Positions 7,379 through 17,653 of a stretch of DNA of 58,764 bases are shown one piece after another. The DNA comes from Rhodothermales bacterium (lineage in GTDB: Bacteria; Bacteroidota; Rhodothermia; Rhodothermales; Bin80): assembly GCA_022822185.1 (NCBI GenBank), contig JAJECE010000071.1, positions 1 to 58,764 of the forward strand. The letters are read 5' to 3'. Both the position numbers and the translations under genes were made by a program. The notes beneath the pieces are model-generated. The model ran no database searches. It was not told where the DNA came from and worked only from the letters and a program-made list of their open reading frames with translations. Positions within the stretch are counted from its first letter, which is position 1. Each line of letters begins with the position of its first letter.

Positions 7379-10300
7379 ATGCGAGATTTGTATGTATTTG
7401 CCTTGGTAGTTCTGTCAGTCGGTATGGGATTCACCGAATCTGACAAGATTGGCAGCCGGAGAGCCGCTCAGTCTGGAGTCGACTTCACAGTTGCAAACCT
7501 TTTCAGCCCCTCCATTGCACAGAGAGCTGCATCCGGCCAAGACAGGTCTGACTCAAGAGTTAAGGCGGATGACTGGATAGACCATTTCAGGGTTTCAGAA
7601 AGTTCACAAACTGTGAGCCATGATACACTGAAAAAGATACTGAAGCCGGCCGCGGAGGGGCATTCGGATGAAAGGGCAATGATTGCCGGACTGATTCCGG
7701 ATGATATTGTGATCGTCACATTGTCAGGGTCTCCAACCATTGTGGACGAGGGAGGATCGATCACCATCACGGCAACGATTTCGCAGGATATGCCTACGGA
7801 TGTGATAGTTCCGCTGATGGTTAAGTCCGGGGGCAATGCAGAACCAGGTGACTACGGCTCGTTACCAACCATTACGATTCCCGGTGCCGGGAATATTACA
7901 AGTGCAACCGGAATACTTTCGATTCCGGTTGAGACGGATGCCAGTGACCGGGATGATGAAGAGTTCACCTTGACGATTGACGAGGCAAGATTGTCTATTA
8001 CGGTGGCTGCTGGGCGCCAGAAATCGGTGGATGTGATCATTCTGGACAGTGCACGGCCTAAACTGGTCTTGAACCGGTCCGCAATTGACCCTTTCCGGGA
8101 GGGTTCAAGTGAGACCTTCAGCGTTCGGCTGACCAAACAGCCTTTCGGGAGGAGGGCACGTGTGCGACTGACGCAGCGGTCCGGCGAAACAGTCCCTGTG
8201 ACACTTGACAAGACGGAATTAGAGTTCACAAAATCCACCTGGGACACGGATCAGGTGGTCACGGTTTCTCATACAGACAACCGTACCATCGACACCGACG
8301 CTATACTCCATATTGATCTGGAAGTTCTGGGAGGAACCGTTCGCAGAACCGGTTATGTGGAACTCCATTTTAAGGATGATGACAAGCCGAGAATCACCCT
8401 CTCAGTGTCTCCAAACCCTGTAGACGAGGGCGGGTCGGTGACCGTCACAGCAGAGATTTCGGAGGATCCGGCGACAGATGTGATCGTTCCTCTGACCATC
8501 CTTCCTGGAGGTTCCGCGGAATCCGATGACTATGGCCCGCTGCCAGCCATCACCATTGCCGGAACCGGAAATGTCATGACCGGCACGGGAACACTTACGA
8601 TTCCCATCGAGACAGATGCCAATGATCTGGACGATGAGACGTTTACGGTGGCCATTGATGAAGGAGGGTTACCCGCAACCGTGACCGCCGGAAATCCGAA
8701 ATCAGTCGACGTGACGATTCTGGACAGTGCACGGCCCAAACCGGTGCTGAGCCCGTCGGCGATTGATCCATTTCACGAGGGTTCAAGTGAGACCTTCAGG
8801 GTTCGATTGACGAGGGAACCTTTAGGGAGAAGGGCACGCGTGCGGCTGAGACAGCGTTCCGGCGAAGCGGTTCCTGTGACGCTTGACAAGAGTGAATTAG
8901 AGTTCACAAAAACAAACTGGAATATGGATCAGATGGTTACGGTGTCTCATGCAGACAACCATACCATCGACACCGACGCAACGCTGCACATTGATCTGGA
9001 AGTTCTGGGAGGAGCAATCCGGAGGACCGGTTATGTAGAGCTCTATTTTAAGGATAATGATCAGCCGAAGATCACACTGTCGGCCTCACCAAATCCAGTG
9101 GATGAAGGAGAACAGGTCACGATCACGGCGACGATTTCGGAGGACCCCGTAACGGATGTGTCGATCATATTCACCATTACTGCCGGAACGGCAGAACCGA
9201 GCGATTACGGGAGTATATCCGGGGGCGGTATCACGATTCGAGGAACCGGGAATTCGACGACCGGCCAGTTTATTATAAGAACTTTAGAGGACGATACCGA
9301 ACAGGACGATGAGACGTTTACGGTAACACTGGGACGACTGCCGCAGGGGGTGGTGGCAGGGGATCCATCCGAGATAGAAATAAAAATCATAGATGATGAT
9401 AAGGTGACGGTCACCTTATCAGCCTCGCCCAACCCGGTGGACGAGGGATCCTCCGTCATCGTTACGGCAACGATTTCGGAGGACCCGGCCAGTGATGTAA
9501 CAGTCCCGTTACTGTTAACGGCCGGGACCGCCGAGGCAGGCGACTACAGCATGCTGCGAAGTGTCACAATACCGGGAACCGGGAATGTGACGACTGGAAC
9601 GGGGACAGTTTCGATTCCCCAGGAGTCGGACGCAGCTGACTGGGAGGACGAGACCTTCACGGTGGCGATTGATGAAGGAAATCTGCCGCCTGCCGTCATC
9701 ACAGGGAACCCAAAATCAATTCTGATTACAATTACCGATGACGATAAGCCGACCGTCTCCCTTTCGGCTTCTCCGAACCCGGTGGACGAGGGCAGTTCCG
9801 TTACGGTCACGGCAACGATTTCGGAAAATCCGGCCAATGATGTCGTGATTCCATTGACGCTGACTGCCGGAACAGCGGAAACCGGCGACTATGATGCGCT
9901 GCCAAGTATCACGATACCGGGTGCCGGGAGCATTACGACTGGAACAGGGACGATTACGATTCCCCAGGAGTCCGATGCATCGGACTGGGAGAACGAGACC
10001 TTCACCGTGGCCATTGATGAGAGCAATCTGCCGCCTGCCGTCACCGCCGGAGTCCGGAAATCAATTCTGATTACAATTACCGATGATGATAAGCCGACCG
10101 TATCCCTTTCGGCTTCCCCCAATCCAGTGGACGAGGGCAGTTCCGTTACCGTCACGGTCACGATCTCGGAGGATCCAGCCACTGATATGGTGATTCCGCT
10201 GACCCTGACTGCCGGAACAGCGGAAACCGGTGACTATGGTGCACTGCCAAATATCACGATCCCTGGAGCCGGAATGATTATGACCGGAACGGGGATAATT

Positions 10301-13300
10301 CCGCTTCCCCAGGAGTCAGACGCATCTGACTGGGAGGACGAGACCTTTACGGTGGCCATTGATGAGATCAATCTGCCATCCACAGTCGTCCCAGGACTTC
10401 CAAAATCAGCTTTGATCCAGATCATTGATGATGATAAGCCCGTGATCCGTTTGTCGGCATCTCCCAATCCGGTAGACGAAGGGCAGTCCGTGACCGTCAA
10501 GGCAGCAATTTCAGGAGATCCGGCCACTGATGTGACGGTCCCGTTACTCCTGACTGCCGGGACGGCGGAAGCGGGGGACTATGGCATACTGCCAAATATT
10601 ACGATTCCCGGTGCAGGGAATGTCAGGACTGGAACCGGGACAATCCGCATTCCTCAGGAATCGGATGCGCTGGACTGGGAGGATGAGACCTTTACGGTGG
10701 CAATTGATGAAGGAAATCTGCCGCCTGCCGTCACCGCCGGAGTCCAGAAATCAATTCTGATCACAATCACCGATGATGATAAACCGACCATAACACTGAC
10801 CGCATCCCCAAATCCAATACTGGAAGGGGCGAGTTCCGGCGTAGTGATTACGGCGACGATTTCGAAGGATCCGGTTACAGATATGACGATTCCGCTGACA
10901 CTGACCTCCGGGACGGCGGAAGCGGGGGACTATGGTGTGCTATCCAGTATTACGATTCCCGGTGCCGGGAATGTCAGGACTGGAACCGGGACAATCAGCA
11001 TTCCTCAGGAGTCGGAGGCGCTGGACCAGGAGGACGAGACTTTTACAGTGGCAATCAATGAGGGTCACTTACCGCCCACGGTTGTCGCAGGGAATCCAAG
11101 ATCCATTCTGATCACAATCACCGATGATGAGAAGCCGACGATAGTATTGTATGCCATCCCGAATACGGTACCCGAGGGATCTATGTTGAGTCTGACTGTG
11201 GCGCTCGTTCCTCCGCCTTCATTCCCGCTCAACACCGAAGTACGGGTTCCTGTACGGTTGATCCCCGGCACGGCCCAGCCGCAAGACTACGGCTCGCCGC
11301 CTCAGAAAGTGATGATTACAATCCCACCGGAAAAATATTCCGGCAAACAAGAATTCCCCATACCGGCAGATGCGGACACTGGAGATGAGACATTTACGGC
11401 GGTGATTGATGAACATGCCTTAGATCCTCATGTTCGGGCGGGGCATATGACATTACAGGTAGTGACGATTACAGGCGAGCCTGCAGTACATCTGTCTGCG
11501 ACCACACCGGTGGGTGAGGGAGATGATGTAGAAGTGACGGTAACACTCACAGGAACGCCGCTTCCGAGGGGAGAGCTGATTCCGCTGACATTGACCCCTG
11601 TAACGGCGGAAGAAGAAGACTACGGCAAGGTGAATACAATATCAGTTCCGCTTCTGCCGAACAGCAGGACAGCCATAGGAACAATCCAGACCTATCCGGA
11701 TACGGACCCCGATGACGATACATTCACGGTGGAAATTGATGCCAGTAGTCTTCCGTCCACGGTCGTCGCAGGGTCGCCGACTTCGGTACTGATCACAATC
11801 AGCGAGAAACCGACCATTACATTGACAGCATCCCCGAATCCGGTGAATGAAGGAGAATCGGTGATGATCACGGCAGAGATTTCGGAGGATCCAATGAGTG
11901 ATCTTACAATTCATCTGGAGATTATAGCGGGAACCGCAGAACCGGGCGACTACGGCATGCTGGCAGACATTACAATTCCCGGAGCCGGGAGTACCACGAC
12001 CGGGACAGCAATGATCAATATCCCCCAGGAATCGGATGTGACTGACTGGGAGGACGAGACGTTTACGGTATCAATTGACGAGAGGAATCTGCCGTCCACG
12101 GTCATTGCAGGGAACCCGAAATCAGCCCTGATCACGATCACGGACGATGATAAGCCGACCATCACACTGTCGGCATCCCCAAACCCGGTGGACGAAGGAG
12201 GGGCCGTGACGATCACAGCCGAGATTGCGAAGGCCCCAACTGTGGATGTAACGATTCCGCTGACGATTACAGCAGGGACGGCAGAACCCAGTGATTATGG
12301 GAATTTATTCACAAGCAGTATTACAATCCCTGGTGTCGGGGCAAATATGACGGGAACAGCAGTCTTTGGAATTGTTGAGGATGATGATGGAATTGCAGAC
12401 GAGACGTTTACGGTGGCGATCCATGAAAGCGGGCTGCCGTCCACGGTCATCGCAGGAACCCCGAAGGTGGTAGAGGTAACGATTACCGACAATGACGATG
12501 GGAAGATTATGGCACCGGAATCGGCAGTTGTAAATGAGGGGGATGTCCATACGTTTGATGTCGCACTTTCAGCACAGCCGTTAAACAATGTTGCGGTGAC
12601 GATCACCGGGCATGCAGATACAGATTTAGCACTGGATGCAGCGGAATTGATGTTTACGGACTCCAATTGGGATGATGCACAAACGGTGACACTGACGGCC
12701 GCCGAAGATGATCAGGATCTATCCGATGACACCGTGATACTGACACTTCTGGCCAAGGACGGAGGTTATGACACCTCACATGAGGTGATCGTGACGATTA
12801 CGGACAATGATAAGGCGAAGATTTCGGCACCGGAGTCAGTGACCGTTGCAGAGGAAAGTACCAACACACTGGATGTGGTGCTTATGGCGCAACCATCGGA
12901 TAATGTTACCGTAGCGATCATCGGGTATAGGAACACTGATTTAGTTCTAGATCTGGAAGAGTTGATATTTACCGATTCTAACTGGAATATTGCTCAAACG
13001 GTCACATTGACGGCCATTAACGATGATGATGCATTGGATGATGCGGTCACGCTGACACTTTTGGCCACAGGCGGAGGTTACAACGCATCCCACGAGGTTG
13101 CCGTGACCATTACGGATAATGATGAGGCGAAGATTTCGGCACCGGAGTCGGTGGCCGTCGTTGAGGGAAACACCAATACGCTGGATATTGCACTTACAGC
13201 GCAGCCATCCGGCAATGTTACGGTAATGATCACCGGGCATGCAGGCACAGATTTAGCACTGGATGCGGAAGTTTTGATGTTCACGGATTCAAATTGGGAT

Positions 13301-16300
13301 GCTGCGCAGACAATCACATTGACTGCCGCCGAAGATGATCAAGATCTATCCAATGACGCAGTGACGTTGACACTTTTGGCCACAGGCGGAGGTTACGACG
13401 CATCCCAAGATGTTGCCGTGACGATTACGGATAACGATAAAGCTGGAATTTCAGCACCGGAATCATTGCTTGTGGATGAGGGCAGTACCAATACGCTGGA
13501 TGTGGTGCTTACGGCGCAGCCATCGGATAATGTTACCGTAGCGATCACCGGGCATAGGAACACTGCTTTAGTTCTAGATCTGGAAGAATTGATATTTACC
13601 GATTCCAATTGGAACGTTGCACAAACACTGACGCTGACAGCGGCTGAGGATAATAATGCCTCAAATGAGGCCGTCTCTTTGACACTTTTGGCCACCGGTG
13701 GCGGCTATCATACATCGCATGAGACTACCGTGATCATCGTGGATGACGATGATGTGAAGGTGCGTTTATCAGCGAACCCGCATTCGGTCGTGGAGGGAAG
13801 CACGATTACGTTGACGGCGACGCTATCTGAAGTGTTGTCCAATGAGGCGCAGATTAACTTGATCTATTTTGACGGCACGACAGAGCCTGGAGACTATGTT
13901 CCTCTTGAAAGCATCACAATCACTGAAGGAACACTGGCCGGATCGGGAGAGATCCCGACGAATAATGATATTGTCTTTGAAGGAGATGAGACATTCAGAG
14001 TGATAGTGGGGGCATTGCCTCCGGGAATAGCAGCCGGCTCCCCATCCTCGGTGGAACTCACGATTACAGAGGATGGTGACCCGCCTCCTCCGGTAGAAGT
14101 GACGCTGTTTGTGGATCCAGAGGAAGTAGATGAGGGAGATCCGGTCACGGTTACGGCAATGCTGACGGGGGCACTGGACTCCGATTTGATCATCCCCCTG
14201 GAGTATAATAACAGCACGAACGCGGCACCCGAGCCTGGCGACTATACGCCGCTTCCAAATGTAACGATTTCCCGTGGGCAGAGAGAGGGGACTGGGCAGA
14301 TTACGACAGTCTGGGATCTGGACACCGAGAACGAGACCTTTATCATAGCCTTGGGGAGTCCTCTACCGGCAGAATTAAGCCCTGGCAGACCATCTTCCCA
14401 GCCGGTGACGATCCGAGAGAGGGGGCCACCGCAAGAGGTGACCATCCATTTACTGGCGGATCCCAATCCCGTCAATGAGGGAGCCCCTGTCACGGTGACG
14501 GCAGTACTGTCCAGAGGGTTTCACACCGACATGATCATTCCATTAACCGTCACCGGTGGTACTGCGGATGCTCAGGATTACCAGACACGGTCTCCAGTGC
14601 AAATGGGGGTCAGCGCGGGGGAGACGAGCGGATCTTATACTATCTCCACGGTGCAGGATTATGTGATGGAGGGGAATGAGAACTTCACGGTGAAACTGGG
14701 GACGTTACCATCCGGGGTAATTGCCGGAGCGCCCTCCCAGATTGAGGTGATCATCACTGATAATGATGAAGCTGGAATCAAGGCTCCCGAGTCCGTGTCC
14801 GTGGTGGAGGGGGCAACTAGTACGTTTTCAATCTCATTGAACTCAGAGCCGCTGGACGAAGTGGTGGTGGAGCTGACCTGGCCTGCGGGAACAGACCTGA
14901 CACTGGGGCCCATCATGCGTACTTTTGGTTCGGGGAACTGGGATCAGGCACAGGAGATAACGCTACATGCCACAGGAGACGATGACTTGATTGACGATCA
15001 TATTTGGGTGAACCTGACGGCCACGGGCATCGGTTACACCGGCATCTCCCGAACGGTGTCGGTGACGATCATAGACCGTGACGCACCGGGGATTGATGCG
15101 CGGGCACGAGTAACTGTTCCAGAGGGGAGTTCGGAGGAGTCCGAGATTGCACTCGCCCAGAAGCCTTCCAGTACGGTGACGGTGACCGTCTCCAGCCCAG
15201 TGGGAGATCTCACCGTGACTCCAGCAGACCTGATCTTCAGGCCGGATAACTGGCAGACTCCACAGATGATAACGCTGACGGCTGTTGAAGATGATGATTT
15301 TGTGAATGACTCGGAAGTGCTGACCTTAAGGGCCGCTGGAGGTGGTTACGCAGGGGTCGTGCGATCTGTCAATGTAACGATCATAGACAATGATGAAGTA
15401 CAGATCTTAGCTCCGGAAGAAGTGAGGATAGAGGAAGGAGATACCTATCCATTCGCGGTTAATTTATCCGCACAGCCATCCGAACCTATGACATTAAGCA
15501 TCCTTGGGCATGCCGGGACGGATCTGATTTTGAACCAAACCTCGCTCATATTCACACGCATGAATTGGCGGATTCCCCAGACCGTAACATTGACCACAAG
15601 AGAGGATGCCGATTTTGAGGATGATCAGATTGCACTCACGCTCACTGCTTCGGGAGGTGGCTACGAGATCACACACACTGCCCGAGTCACGATCACCGAC
15701 GATGATCAGCGCCCGGAGGCATTAATGATTTCCATCTATGATGAGAGAGGGTTTGAAAATGCAGGCAGCCTGCACCTGCACATTGAATTAAATCGCCCAT
15801 CGGATGAAATCGTAACGGTACAGTATGCGAGTTCGGATATAGAGGCAGAGGCAGGGCTGGACTATACGGCATCACGCGGAGTTGTGATCTTTGATCCAGG
15901 TGCAACCCGTGGTGTGATTGAGATTGCGATCCTTGATGATGACCTTCCAGAGGGGGAGGAGAGGTTTGGGGTGATACTGTCGAATCCGCGTGGTGCAATC
16001 ATTGCGCGTGGAACCGGGACGGGAATGATCATGGAAGATGACGGGAGTGCGATTCTCCGGGTTGAGGATGCGCTGGTATCGGAAGAAGAAGGGATGGTCC
16101 GGTTTCGTGTATCGCTGTCGCCGCCGCAACGTCAACGGGTAACGGTCGCATACCAGACACAGGATGGAACGGCAAAAGCGGGAGAGGACTACGAAGCGAC
16201 TTCCGGTATCGTAACCATTGCACCGGGAGCCGTGGAGGCTGTGATTGCCGTACCGATCCTGAAGGGCGGGGCGGATTGGCAAGAGGAAACGTTCACCGTA

Positions 16301-17647
16301 CATCTGATATCCTCAAAGCATGCAGAGATTGCAAAAGGGATCGGCACCGCAACGATCCAGGAGACCACAACGGTCAGCGAACGGGTTATGGAAGCATACA
16401 CGGCGCGGTTTGTGCGAACTTCTTCGATGCAGATCGTCAACGCACTGGGAAACCGGTTCCGCTCAACAGCAGACGGAGCAATGTGTGCGGCAGCAGAACG
16501 TGCGAAAATGACACAACTCTGGTATTCAACCTCTTCGCGGGATCCATCTTTGGGCGAGATCCTGGCAGGTTGTCGCATGTATCAGAGCCTGACACTATCC
16601 GGTGGCTCATTCAGCGTATGGGGACACGGTGCATTCCGGCAATTCAATGGACAGGGAGACGATGCCCTGACACTCCGCGGAGAGGTCACCACGGGGGGCC
16701 TTGGCGCGGACTACCGGATGCAAAAAATGGGGGGGGGTAGCTGGCTGCTTGGAATACTTCTTGCACACAGTCAAGGAGACGGATCGTTTGGGGTGCACGA
16801 TCAGTCAGGCGAGATCACCTCAGGGGTGACGGGAGTCTATCCGTATATATCATATTCTCGTATGGGATGGGATGTGTGGCTCAGTGCAGGAGCGGGTCGA
16901 GGCAATGCAGAGGTGTTGCAATTAAAGGGAAGCCTCGTGTCACGATTTGGTGCGATGGGGGTTCGAGGCACATTGGCGCAGGCAGGTATAGTGGGGCTGA
17001 GATATCACGGAGATATTCTGGTGACGGGCTCAGAGATCAAAGATCATAACATAATGACAGAGGTATACCGGATCCGTGCGGGTCTGGAGATGACCACACA
17101 GTTTGTAGACGGGATTCGCCCCTACGTAGAAGCAAATGTGCGGCAGGATGGCGGGAGTGCAGAAACGGGCACTGGACTGGAGTTCGGCGGCGGCATACGG
17201 TTTGCAAACCCGACGTGGTATTTGCGTGGAGATGTGCATACGCAGGGACTGGTCATGCACACGGCAGATGGGTTTACTGAGTGGGGCATTTCGGGGTCCT
17301 TGCAGGTGGGCAGCAGATCGGAGGGGGTGATGGCGAGCCTGCGCCCATCCTGGGGGCGCGGTCAGGGGATGTCCATATATCGTCAGCAGACGATTCTGGA
17401 TACAGTGCCACTCGGGGCAGCCGCGCACCGGACGGAATTGGAACTTGGATACAGCGTTCCGTGGGAAGATGGCGTGGCTCGCTCCGTCATGGGGATGACC
17501 CGGTTACCGTGGGGAATGATGTACCGGTTGGGTGGAGAACTCCATCCGTGGGAGCGCTTCACACTCTCCGTCTTTGGCTTAGCGCACGGCCGCGAAGCGA
17601 AACTGGGGAATCTTGGTGTGAATGTGCGAGGCTCGCTTCGGTATTAG
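7379..17647 (+). CDS. giant Calx-beta-repeat autotransporter adhesin
   Basis: This 3422-residue protein starts with a hydrophobic segment (YVFALVVLSVGMG, about residues 5-17) that can act as a signal peptide. About 26 beta-sandwich repeats run from about residue 110 to 2990. One class has the pattern LSASPNPVDEGSSVTVTA... ending in ITDDDKP. A second class opens KISAPESVTV and contains LIFTDSNW and TLLATGGGY. The last two units resemble classical Calx-beta domains (GTAKAGEDY, ATSGIVTIAPG). From about residue 3005 to the end is an autotransporter barrel: a glycine- and aromatic-rich alternating pattern ending in GSLRY with a C-terminal Tyr, as outer-membrane proteins do. Acidic linkers such as DDDKP suggest calcium binding. 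The role is inferred as a self-exported surface adhesin. A G9 run lies in the barrel. The gene ends seven bases before the convergent sulfatase. Confidence 0.87.
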   Translation: MRDLYVFALVVLSVGMGFTESDKIGSRRAAQSGVDFTVANLFSPSIAQRAASGQDRSDSRVKADDWIDHFRVSESSQTVSHDTLKKILKPAAEGHSDERAMIAGLIPDDIVIVTLSGSPTIVDEGGSITITATISQDMPTDVIVPLMVKSGGNAEPGDYGSLPTITIPGAGNITSATGILSIPVETDASDRDDEEFTLTIDEARLSITVAAGRQKSVDVIILDSARPKLVLNRSAIDPFREGSSETFSVRLTKQPFGRRARVRLTQRSGETVPVTLDKTELEFTKSTWDTDQVVTVSHTDNRTIDTDAILHIDLEVLGGTVRRTGYVELHFKDDDKPRITLSVSPNPVDEGGSVTVTAEISEDPATDVIVPLTILPGGSAESDDYGPLPAITIAGTGNVMTGTGTLTIPIETDANDLDDETFTVAIDEGGLPATVTAGNPKSVDVTILDSARPKPVLSPSAIDPFHEGSSETFRVRLTREPLGRRARVRLRQRSGEAVPVTLDKSELEFTKTNWNMDQMVTVSHADNHTIDTDATLHIDLEVLGGAIRRTGYVELYFKDNDQPKITLSASPNPVDEGEQVTITATISEDPVTDVSIIFTITAGTAEPSDYGSISGGGITIRGTGNSTTGQFIIRTLEDDTEQDDETFTVTLGRLPQGVVAGDPSEIEIKIIDDDKVTVTLSASPNPVDEGSSVIVTATISEDPASDVTVPLLLTAGTAEAGDYSMLRSVTIPGTGNVTTGTGTVSIPQESDAADWEDETFTVAIDEGNLPPAVITGNPKSILITITDDDKPTVSLSASPNPVDEGSSVTVTATISENPANDVVIPLTLTAGTAETGDYDALPSITIPGAGSITTGTGTITIPQESDASDWENETFTVAIDESNLPPAVTAGVRKSILITITDDDKPTVSLSASPNPVDEGSSVTVTVTISEDPATDMVIPLTLTAGTAETGDYGALPNITIPGAGMIMTGTGIIPLPQESDASDWEDETFTVAIDEINLPSTVVPGLPKSALIQIIDDDKPVIRLSASPNPVDEGQSVTVKAAISGDPATDVTVPLLLTAGTAEAGDYGILPNITIPGAGNVRTGTGTIRIPQESDALDWEDETFTVAIDEGNLPPAVTAGVQKSILITITDDDKPTITLTASPNPILEGASSGVVITATISKDPVTDMTIPLTLTSGTAEAGDYGVLSSITIPGAGNVRTGTGTISIPQESEALDQEDETFTVAINEGHLPPTVVAGNPRSILITITDDEKPTIVLYAIPNTVPEGSMLSLTVALVPPPSFPLNTEVRVPVRLIPGTAQPQDYGSPPQKVMITIPPEKYSGKQEFPIPADADTGDETFTAVIDEHALDPHVRAGHMTLQVVTITGEPAVHLSATTPVGEGDDVEVTVTLTGTPLPRGELIPLTLTPVTAEEEDYGKVNTISVPLLPNSRTAIGTIQTYPDTDPDDDTFTVEIDASSLPSTVVAGSPTSVLITISEKPTITLTASPNPVNEGESVMITAEISEDPMSDLTIHLEIIAGTAEPGDYGMLADITIPGAGSTTTGTAMINIPQESDVTDWEDETFTVSIDERNLPSTVIAGNPKSALITITDDDKPTITLSASPNPVDEGGAVTITAEIAKAPTVDVTIPLTITAGTAEPSDYGNLFTSSITIPGVGANMTGTAVFGIVEDDDGIADETFTVAIHESGLPSTVIAGTPKVVEVTITDNDDGKIMAPESAVVNEGDVHTFDVALSAQPLNNVAVTITGHADTDLALDAAELMFTDSNWDDAQTVTLTAAEDDQDLSDDTVILTLLAKDGGYDTSHEVIVTITDNDKAKISAPESVTVAEESTNTLDVVLMAQPSDNVTVAIIGYRNTDLVLDLEELIFTDSNWNIAQTVTLTAINDDDALDDAVTLTLLATGGGYNASHEVAVTITDNDEAKISAPESVAVVEGNTNTLDIALTAQPSGNVTVMITGHAGTDLALDAEVLMFTDSNWDAAQTITLTAAEDDQDLSNDAVTLTLLATGGGYDASQDVAVTITDNDKAGISAPESLLVDEGSTNTLDVVLTAQPSDNVTVAITGHRNTALVLDLEELIFTDSNWNVAQTLTLTAAEDNNASNEAVSLTLLATGGGYHTSHETTVIIVDDDDVKVRLSANPHSVVEGSTITLTATLSEVLSNEAQINLIYFDGTTEPGDYVPLESITITEGTLAGSGEIPTNNDIVFEGDETFRVIVGALPPGIAAGSPSSVELTITEDGDPPPPVEVTLFVDPEEVDEGDPVTVTAMLTGALDSDLIIPLEYNNSTNAAPEPGDYTPLPNVTISRGQREGTGQITTVWDLDTENETFIIALGSPLPAELSPGRPSSQPVTIRERGPPQEVTIHLLADPNPVNEGAPVTVTAVLSRGFHTDMIIPLTVTGGTADAQDYQTRSPVQMGVSAGETSGSYTISTVQDYVMEGNENFTVKLGTLPSGVIAGAPSQIEVIITDNDEAGIKAPESVSVVEGATSTFSISLNSEPLDEVVVELTWPAGTDLTLGPIMRTFGSGNWDQAQEITLHATGDDDLIDDHIWVNLTATGIGYTGISRTVSVTIIDRDAPGIDARARVTVPEGSSEESEIALAQKPSSTVTVTVSSPVGDLTVTPADLIFRPDNWQTPQMITLTAVEDDDFVNDSEVLTLRAAGGGYAGVVRSVNVTIIDNDEVQILAPEEVRIEEGDTYPFAVNLSAQPSEPMTLSILGHAGTDLILNQTSLIFTRMNWRIPQTVTLTTREDADFEDDQIALTLTASGGGYEITHTARVTITDDDQRPEALMISIYDERGFENAGSLHLHIELNRPSDEIVTVQYASSDIEAEAGLDYTASRGVVIFDPGATRGVIEIAILDDDLPEGEERFGVILSNPRGAIIARGTGTGMIMEDDGSAILRVEDALVSEEEGMVRFRVSLSPPQRQRVTVAYQTQDGTAKAGEDYEATSGIVTIAPGAVEAVIAVPILKGGADWQEETFTVHLISSKHAEIAKGIGTATIQETTTVSERVMEAYTARFVRTSSMQIVNALGNRFRSTADGAMCAAAERAKMTQLWYSTSSRDPSLGEILAGCRMYQSLTLSGGSFSVWGHGAFRQFNGQGDDALTLRGEVTTGGLGADYRMQKMGGGSWLLGILLAHSQGDGSFGVHDQSGEITSGVTGVYPYISYSRMGWDVWLSAGAGRGNAEVLQLKGSLVSRFGAMGVRGTLAQAGIVGLRYHGDILVTGSEIKDHNIMTEVYRIRAGLEMTTQFVDGIRPYVEANVRQDGGSAETGTGLEFGGGIRFANPTWYLRGDVHTQGLVMHTADGFTEWGISGSLQVGSRSEGVMASLRPSWGRGQGMSIYRQQTILDTVPLGAAAHRTELELGYSVPWEDGVARSVMGMTRLPWGMMYRLGGELHPWERFTLSVFGLAHGREAKLGNLGVNVRGSLRY
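7709..9064 (+). repeat. two-copy tandem duplication of a 678-bp, two-domain unit
   Basis: Units 7709-8386 and 8387-9064 each encode one PNPVDEG-type domain and one domain opening near SARPKxVLxxSAIDPFxEGSSETF. The landmark CTGGACAGTGCACGG recurs at 8042 and 8720, exactly 678 bases apart. The two copies remain clearly similar at the DNA level, which points to a fairly recent in-frame duplication. Confidence 0.8.
9404..11134 (+). repeat. tandem array of 345-bp repeat units in the autotransporter
   Basis: Unit starts, taken at the same codon before the SASPNP motif, fall at 9404, 9749, 10094, 10439, 10784 and 11135. Four consecutive steps are exactly 345 bases (115 residues) and the last is 351. 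DNA conservation between neighbours is strong, for example in the ATTCTGATTACAATTACCGA blocks. Such exact periodicity predicts frequent gain and loss of units. Confidence 0.85.
12503..13756 (+). repeat. four-unit tandem array of about 315-bp repeats (second repeat class)
   Basis: Unit starts at the codon pair preceding the (S/M)APES motif fall at 12503, 12818, 13130 and 13445; the next domain starts at 13757. Steps are 315, 312, 315 and 312 bases. Units share TTTACGGA/TTCGGATT-type blocks encoding FTDSNW and the LLATGGGY segment, and are more like each other than like the 345-bp class. Confidence 0.8.
16729..16737 (+). repeat. G9 homopolymer inside the autotransporter barrel
   Basis: Nine Gs follow an A6 run (CAAAAAATG then G) and encode the Met-Gly-Gly-Gly-Ser part of the barrel. 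The present length is in frame. A change of one or two bases would remove the rest of the barrel and so abolish surface display. A second, shorter G6 run lies at 16693-16698. Confidence 0.8.
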
Positions 17648-17653
17648 CCGGAC

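Noticed and set aside
9404..13756. Regular repeats might be taken for a CRISPR array.
   Set aside because: The period is 312-345 bases, the whole unit is repeated rather than separated by unique spacers, and it is one open frame.
7468..15998. Many minus-strand open frames of 60-150 codons opposite the adhesin.
   Set aside because: They recur with the repeat period and mirror the codon bias of the sense strand; none has a family pattern.
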